Of a stretch of DNA of 64,000 bases, positions 59,701 to 64,000 are shown one piece after another. The stretch is taken from contig CM073593.1 of assembly GCA_037074705.1 (NCBI GenBank), positions 7,321,001 to 7,385,000 on the forward strand, given 5' to 3'. The notes beneath the pieces were generated by a model, which saw nothing but the letters and a program-made list of their open reading frames with translations, did no database searches and was not told where the DNA came from. Position numbers and translations under genes: made by a program. Positions within the stretch are counted from its first letter, which is position 1, and each line of letters opens with the position of its first letter. The DNA is from Zhengitettix transpicula (Eukaryota > Arthropoda > Insecta > Orthoptera > Tetrigidae).

Positions 59701-62700
59701 TTTGAGTTTGGATAAAAATATTAAACAATGTTCAATTGCCAGAGATATTTGTATTGTAATTTCCACAGCATAATTTATGCTATTGCAAAAATGTATAATA
59801 ACATTTAGAAATAAATATATGTTATTGTGAATTATTAAGTTTGCCACTTGTTCTCTTGATAAATGGTTTCAAGATATATAATATTCAAACATATATTCTC
59901 ATTTTATTTACCACCTGAACTTTTTGAACTTAGTTTATTTATTTACTTTGAAAATTAGTAATGGAATTTTGATTTTATAGTTGCCCATTCTTCAGAAATG
60001 AGATAGGAGGAGAAGAGGAAAGAGTAGTCAGCTTGACAAGAGTTCAACAATCGCATTCAAACATATCAAGCAGCCATCGCCGTCCTCTTCATAGGCCCCC
60101 TTTGGCATCTGGTGTATCTGTTTTGGAATTTCCATCTGGAGAAACACATTGGCTCAATGGAACATGCCTTTATCAACGTCAACCAAGAGTAATTGAAAGT
60201 ATTGATCAAGGTGCCTTGTATTACAGGAAATATTTCCACAATCAAGGTATTTCTTATTTGTATGTGACATTTTTGGTGAAATAATTAATTTTTCTTCTTT
60301 CATATGATTATACCTGCTTGATTTTGAAAAACTTTGAGGCAGTTGTGAAACTTATTCTATAACCTTTTTTTCAGATTTCCCTTGTACTTAGCATACCACT
60401 TACCCTGAAAAAGTGTTTAGAATATAAAGATTTTATAATAGGTTCAAACGTGGAAAATATGTCCTCTGTTGTTTTTATTTGTTCAATTGTTTCTACTTTA
60501 ACACTAAACCTACCATCATTTCACGTATATGTAATGCTACCATGAGCAGTCAAATGACCACTTAAAAGAGATTTTAGCCAATTGGATAGTAAACAAAATA
60601 TTTTTCTGGTGCTACAATAAAAACCCGCTCCCCACTTTTCTACTTAGAAATTTTTATTTACCTTTATGCATTTTCAACAAATTTTTTACAAATTACAGCA
60701 TTTTGTTTTGCACATTTTACACATACGTATTTTTTACATTTTATACAAATTTTGTTAGTCTTATTGACTTTACAACATCTTATTTGACAAGATTTCTGTC
60801 CAGAAGAATCTGTAGCTGTGTTGATTATTGTTTTTGATGAACATTCTTTGCTTAGCTGTCTCTCCTTCTGATATTCGGTCCCAAGCTCTTCTGCCAATTG
60901 AAATAAAAATTCTTGCCTCGATATTTCCCGTTGTTTCTTCATATAAAATCCAAGCATTTATCCCGGAATCTAAGATTTTGAAAAATACCTGTAAAGGCCA
61001 TCTTTGACATTTATATTAGATTTGATCAGTTACATTGTACACTGAATTTGGTGCTATTGCAAAATCTAATTGTCTCTGATATACGGGTGTCAATTTTTTC
61101 AATTTCAACGGATGAATGCATTGAACTAAGTATCAATATTTTTTTTATTGGGTTTAGCTTTATAAATTGAAATAATAAAATCATTCGATTTGTATAATAT
61201 TGTTGAGAAGCGTGTCATACTATCCTTTGCCTGTCTCGCTAATTTTGGTAGCTCTCTTTTATTTCAGCGGATACTTCCAACAAGCGTAGTTTTTTTGCTA
61301 GAAGTTTACTTGCTAATGACGTGCTTGTAAAAAAATTGTCAGCTGTTATATTTCTCCCATGGCCCGTATATGGTTCTGCTAATTTCAAAGTTACAAACTC
61401 CCCAAGTGGGACCGATGGTTCTCTCCCTTCATATTTTCCCAAATATGGAAAGCCGTTTACTATATACTTACTACTTACATTGGAAGCTAACCAGAATTTT
61501 ATGCCAAATTTATCCAGTTTGTTGGGCATGTATTTAATAAATCTACAACGTGCTTTTCTAGGAAACAATTGTTCATCTATAGCAAGATATGCTCCTGGTT
61601 TATAACAGTTTTGACTGTTTTCGATAAATTTGTACCAAACTTCAGAGATCAAAGCGAACTTATTGATTTGTAAGCGTTGGCTTCATTGATTTTTGTTGTC
61701 AAACCGAATAAATTTCATGATATCTGCAAAGTCATTTCAGCTCATAGTTATCAAGAAAACTGACGGATCCCATTTCGTGTTCCATAAATATTATACATCT
61801 ATATTTTTATCATCGTATGCATCCTTTCCTTAGAATATACTCGTAAATGACAAGAATTTTTCAATAGGTCAAATGACCATTCATGGTAGACTAGACATGC
61901 TATAATTTTTTTTCGGAAAGTAAACAAAGAAAGATGTGAATATTGGAAAATGGGTTGTATGTATATTATAGGAAAAGTCAATAAGCTACATGGTGATACA
62001 GTAACGTTGTATACGAAAAATTCTAAACGAAATTTCAAAAACGGTCATTTGACCGCGCATGGTAGGTTTAGTGTTAAGCCAAATTACCTTAAAGACTTTA
62101 GAATGTAAGGAAATTGCAACTTTAACAACGACAAATACATACAAATCCAATGGCTTGATCTTAGACAGACACCACAAAAATTTTACAACTTTTGGAAATG
62201 GCACTGTAATTCTTCTAGTTTCAGTGTTTTCAGGTATATTGTAATTCTACTTAAAACTCTTTAGTGGTGTCAAACTTTCCTTTCAACTTTTCAATTGCAG
62301 GTAATTGGATTAGGTGGGAGGATTAAGTTAGTAGCCATGTTTTTTTAGAAAAATATTTTCACAATGAGGTAAGAATGTGAAATTTCCAGTCTCAATTTTC
62401 CACATTTCAAATCGTATGTCAGTACGAACTGCTCACAAACTTCATTGTTTCAGTTTGTGCATGAAGCTGATTTGCATGAATGTTTGTCACCTTCCTCTGA
62501 TTCATGTCCATCTTAAACTTAAATGCTCTTGCATGTCAAGTTTGTTCACCAAAACTCTCCTTAAGCATTCAAGTGATTTCAAATACATTTTCTTGAGTTT
62601 GAAGCCAAATGTAATGCAAATTCTTTGCTACTAAATATTAAGTGTTCAATAACCACCGTGAAAACCAATCATTATCTCAATGTAATGTACAAATCTTGGA

Positions 62701-63740
62701 AACAAGATCCTTTTTTACTGGCAGTCTGATAATAAATATCTACTGCAAGCATTACATATCTTGCAAACTGTTGTCACAAGCAGGAAATTTAAATTCACAG
62801 AACTGTTCAGGCAGTTTTATTGACCGTTATCAAAAATATTTAAAGTATTTCTTATCATCAAATATACAATAAGTGCTCATTTATCTATTTAAGTAAGCCT
62901 AGTTAGTTTTACAGAACACCAAAACTGGTTTGGTATGGATGAAAACCTTGGACCCGTTGCACTCAGTATCCGTAGAGAAAAAATGGAAAAGCCAAACAAT
63001 CAAAGTGAAGGAAGTCCTCTTAATACAAGCACTCATCAGTACAGATTACTTATTCGAACTAGTGAGGTTTGTGATATGTTACATGATTTATATTTATTTA
63101 TGTGAATTGGAGGTTCTAAATTTTGGTACTTCTATTTCAATAAATCATGATAGAATTATGTAACAATTTTCAGTTGTTGACTTTGCGAGGTTCTGTACTA
63201 GAAGACGCCATTCCCAATCTTAAACCATCAAGCAGCAATAAAGGGATGAATACAAAAGAAGTGTTAGAGTATGTTGCACCTGAAATCCAGATTTCATGGT
63301 AAGTTAAATAGATATGTGCTTGAACTAATGTATAGTATCAAACCTTAATTCTTCCTGAAAATTGTGTAAAATTGCAATTTATAATTGAATGTAAATAAAT
63401 ATTCCTTATTGAAATCATGTCTGTTGACTTTTAAACATAGCATTATAGATTTTATTTGTTAAACAAGAGCTGAATCTACTTATTAAATGTATTTGTTATA
63501 GCCTTCGATTAGGTGTGATATCTCCTCAAACTGAAGCTCAGCTGCTCAAGTTAGATGAGCAGGGTCTTACAGCACATTATAAGGTAGGAGTGCTGTACTG
63601 TCGAGCTGGACAGGCTTCAGAGGAAGATATGTACAATAATGAAGAAGCAGGACCAGCACTTCTTGAATTTCTCAATTGCATTGGACAACGTGTTAGACTG
63701 AAAGGATTTGACAAATACCGTGCTGGTCTTGATAACAAGA
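56497..63740 (+). CDS. SIPA1L/SPA-1-type Rap GTPase-activating protein, partial (seven exons)
   Basis: Seven exons join without a frame error into about 517 residues, and the gene continues past the window. The family stimulates GTP hydrolysis by Rap small GTPases at membranes, cytoskeleton and cell junctions. Visible order: a Ser/Gly-rich N-terminal part (residues 1-160), the conserved [20 protein letters not shown] segment (about 180-200), [20 protein letters not shown] (about 258-277), [19 protein letters not shown] leading into the RapGAP domain, and [20 protein letters not shown] in the last exon. The catalytic asparagine thumb and the PDZ domain of full-length members would lie downstream of 63740. 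At least one upstream exon is likely, because the first visible exon opens at a splice acceptor. Introns are 739, 1168, 807, 2668, 107 and 203 bases. The family call is firm; orthology to one paralogue is not tested. Confidence 0.9.
56857..57164. repeat. Foldback element in the first intron
   Basis: ATAATGTAGTTTATGACCAA at the left faces TTGGTCAAAAAATTGCATTA at the right. The ends resemble the foldback at 17230-17371. Inner sequences CTGAAGAAGG (minus strand near 56945 and plus strand near 57080) with AAACAC loops are decayed forms of the CTGA...GAAAC motif. CpG is nearly absent, so this is an old insertion. Confidence 0.6.
57442..57720 (+). CDS. SIPA1L exon b
   Basis: Acceptor ..TTGTCTTAG, donor GTATTTG. 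The split codon AA|C gives Asn. Encodes residues 69-162, including [20 protein letters not shown] and [18 protein letters not shown] frame continuing past the donor (to 57889) reads intron sequence. Confidence 0.88.
57731..57888 (+). repeat. Tandem duplication inside the second intron
   Basis: TCTCTCAAAATTATAACT at 57731 and TCTCTTAAAATTATAACT at 57836 begin two copies of about 53 bases, 105 bases apart, starting ten bases after the donor site. The copies differ by about 15%. Confidence 0.7.
57889..58888. other. Second intron, remainder
   Basis: AT-rich and almost CpG-free. No transposon recognised. Confidence 0.6.
58889..59173 (+). CDS. SIPA1L exon c
   Basis: Acceptor TTGTCCTAG, donor GTATAGT. 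The split codon AG|A gives Arg. Residues 162-257 contain [20 protein letters not shown] and an alanine-rich stretch ([12 protein letters not shown]), ending in an acidic [14 protein letters not shown]. The YDVQS segment is shared with SIPA1L proteins N-terminal to the RapGAP domain. Confidence 0.88.
59174..59980. other. Third intron
   Basis: AT-rich. TATATTTATATTATAAATAT near 59645-59665 can form a hairpin. No element recognised. Confidence 0.6.
59981..60246 (+). CDS. SIPA1L exon d
   Basis: Acceptor GATTTTATAG, donor GTATTTC. The split codon AG|T gives Ser. Residues 257-346 begin [20 protein letters not shown]. After a Ser/His/Arg/Pro-rich linker come [15 protein letters not shown] and [11 protein letters not shown], the lead-in to the catalytic domain. 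Confidence 0.92.
60502..62073 (-). mobile_element. Defective piggyBac-type transposon in the fourth intron
   Basis: 1,572 bases, flanked by TTAA on both sides (60498-60501 and 62074-62077), the piggyBac target duplication. The perfect 15-base terminal repeat CACTAAACCTACCAT is mirrored by ATGGTAGGTTTAGTG. Subterminal GTCAAATGACC and GGTCATTTGACC lie inside the two ends. A third copy, GGTCAAATGACCATTCATGG at 61868-61887, is internal. Intact piggyBac elements are typically about 2.4 kb, so this copy lacks the N-terminal part of the transposase. Transcribed against the host gene. Confidence 0.92.
60664..61760 (-). pseudogene. piggyBac transposase remnant
   Basis: On the minus strand from about 61745: [15 protein letters not shown], a stop and frame change, then an open 137-residue piece (61239-61652) with [17 protein letters not shown] (first catalytic Asp) and [16 protein letters not shown] (second Asp). 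Next come the decayed YNVTDQI and [20 protein letters not shown] region, then an open 97-residue piece ending in a Cys-rich finger ([23 protein letters not shown]). Several stops and frameshifts make it inactive. The Asp-rich GGVD box expected before the third region appears altered to VYNVTDQ. Confidence 0.85.
62078..62914. other. Fourth intron, right part
   Basis: AT-rich and CpG-poor. Without the transposon this intron would be about 1.1 kb. The frames at 62377-62634 and 62642-62872 show no domain. Confidence 0.6.
62915..63066 (+). CDS. SIPA1L exon e
   Basis: Acceptor TTTTACAG, donor GTTTGT. The split codon G|AA gives Glu. Residues 346-396: [20 protein letters not shown] and [10 protein letters not shown], ending [11 protein letters not shown]. 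The FG.DE.LGPVA.S..RE segment is the opening of RapGAP catalytic domains. The donor is a less common GTTTGT. Confidence 0.92.
63174..63298 (+). CDS. SIPA1L exon f
   Basis: Acceptor ..ATTTTCAG, donor GTAAGT. Starts in phase 0. Residues 397-438: [20 protein letters not shown] followed by [16 protein letters not shown] and a split Cys. Only 107 bases of intron separate it from exon e. Confidence 0.92.
63502..63740 (+). CDS. SIPA1L exon g (last visible)
   Basis: Acceptor TTGTTATAG, donor GTAAGCC. The split codon TG|C gives Cys. Residues 438-517: [60 protein letters not shown] and KYRAGLDNK. This is the most conserved block in the window and sets the SIPA1L family apart from Rap1GAP-type proteins by the YC.AGQ..EE.MYNNE wording. 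Confidence 0.95.
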
Positions 63741-64000
63741 GTAAGCCATTAAATACTTTTTATAACATTGGTGATTTAAACTTAAATTCCAATTCATCCC
63801 TTATTATAAATATCAATATGCAAAAAATAGAATATTTCATTTCATCTCAGCTTTTCAATTTTGGAAATTAAGATAAACAAATTTTTACAGCTTGGGAATT
63901 AATGTATATTCTATTTTTTATTTATGTTAACATTTCGTCTACACTAAAATTAAGGGAAGAGAAAGTGTTATTTTATTGATTATAATTTACAATATAATAA
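63741..64000. other. Start of the next intron, to the window edge
   Basis: AT-rich, no feature recognised. The gene continues beyond the window. Confidence 0.7.

Noticed and set aside
60664..61652. A domesticated piggyBac gene
   Set aside because: Frameshifts and stops within catalytic regions, together with intact mobile ends, fit a defective transposon.
1..64000. CRISPR arrays, rRNA genes, viral insertions or bacterial operons
   Set aside because: No regularly spaced repeat with unique spacers, no rRNA-like stretch and no viral protein motif was seen in either strand. The only close tandem repeat is the 29-bp minisatellite, which lacks spacers.

Overview
This window looks like nuclear DNA of an arthropod, most likely an insect. 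The evidence is a multi-exon protein gene with GT-AG introns at the right end, and about 54 kb to its left made mostly of decayed transposable elements: Jockey-like LINEs, Penelope-like elements, mariner, piggyBac, Helitron ends, solo LTR-like elements and tRNA-derived SINE pieces. The mixture, together with a strongly CpG-depleted gene body, would suit a repeat-rich insect with gene-body methylation such as a cockroach or termite, but the order cannot be proved from sequence alone. There is no operon structure, rRNA gene, CRISPR array or bacterial or plasmid feature.

Layout. 0.8-4.0 kb: three LTR-like elements in tandem, two of them starting at the edge of a (TA)n tract. 5.0-5.7 kb: a palindromic element enclosing the tail of a transposase. 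6.8-7.2 kb: a LINE 3' end. 7.46-7.61 kb: a small foldback element. 9.0-9.5 kb: an internally deleted mariner. 11.3, 15.0, 28.3-28.8, 41.3-42.7 and 52.6-52.9 kb: eight copies of a non-coding, poly(A)-ended repeat that I do not recognise (called family R here). 13.5-14.5 kb: two further LTR copies facing each other. 17.2-18.2 kb: a foldback element, a 29-bp minisatellite and a Helitron 3' end. 18.9, 20.5-21.4, 39.9-40.3 and 53.3-53.6 kb: Penelope-like fragments. 23.5-24.4, 26.9-27.9, 29.2-32.0, 46.6-47.3 and 51.3-51.7 kb: LINE fragments. 33.0-34.0 kb: a sixth LTR copy. 36.5 kb: a second Helitron end beside (TA)n. 43.4 kb: a SINE. 46.1 kb: a 185-bp near-perfect palindrome. 48.0-49.3 kb: an almost full-length but inactivated mariner.

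The one convincing host gene starts at or before 56.5 kb and runs off the right edge. Seven consecutive in-phase exons encode about 517 residues of a SIPA1L/SPA-1-type Rap GTPase-activating protein, including the start of the RapGAP domain. Its fourth visible intron carries a 1,572-bp defective piggyBac insertion with intact termini and TTAA duplications. CpG dinucleotides become very rare from about 54.67 kb to the right edge, except in exons and in the piggyBac copy.

The most interesting unexplained structure is a scattered set of palindromic or single-arm elements carrying a small RNA-like motif: a CTGA-type box, a stem whose sequence differs from copy to copy while keeping its pairing, then GAAACG. 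It resembles a hammerhead-ribozyme core and occurs in the Penelope-like fragments and in several foldbacks. Family R is the second candidate for something undescribed.
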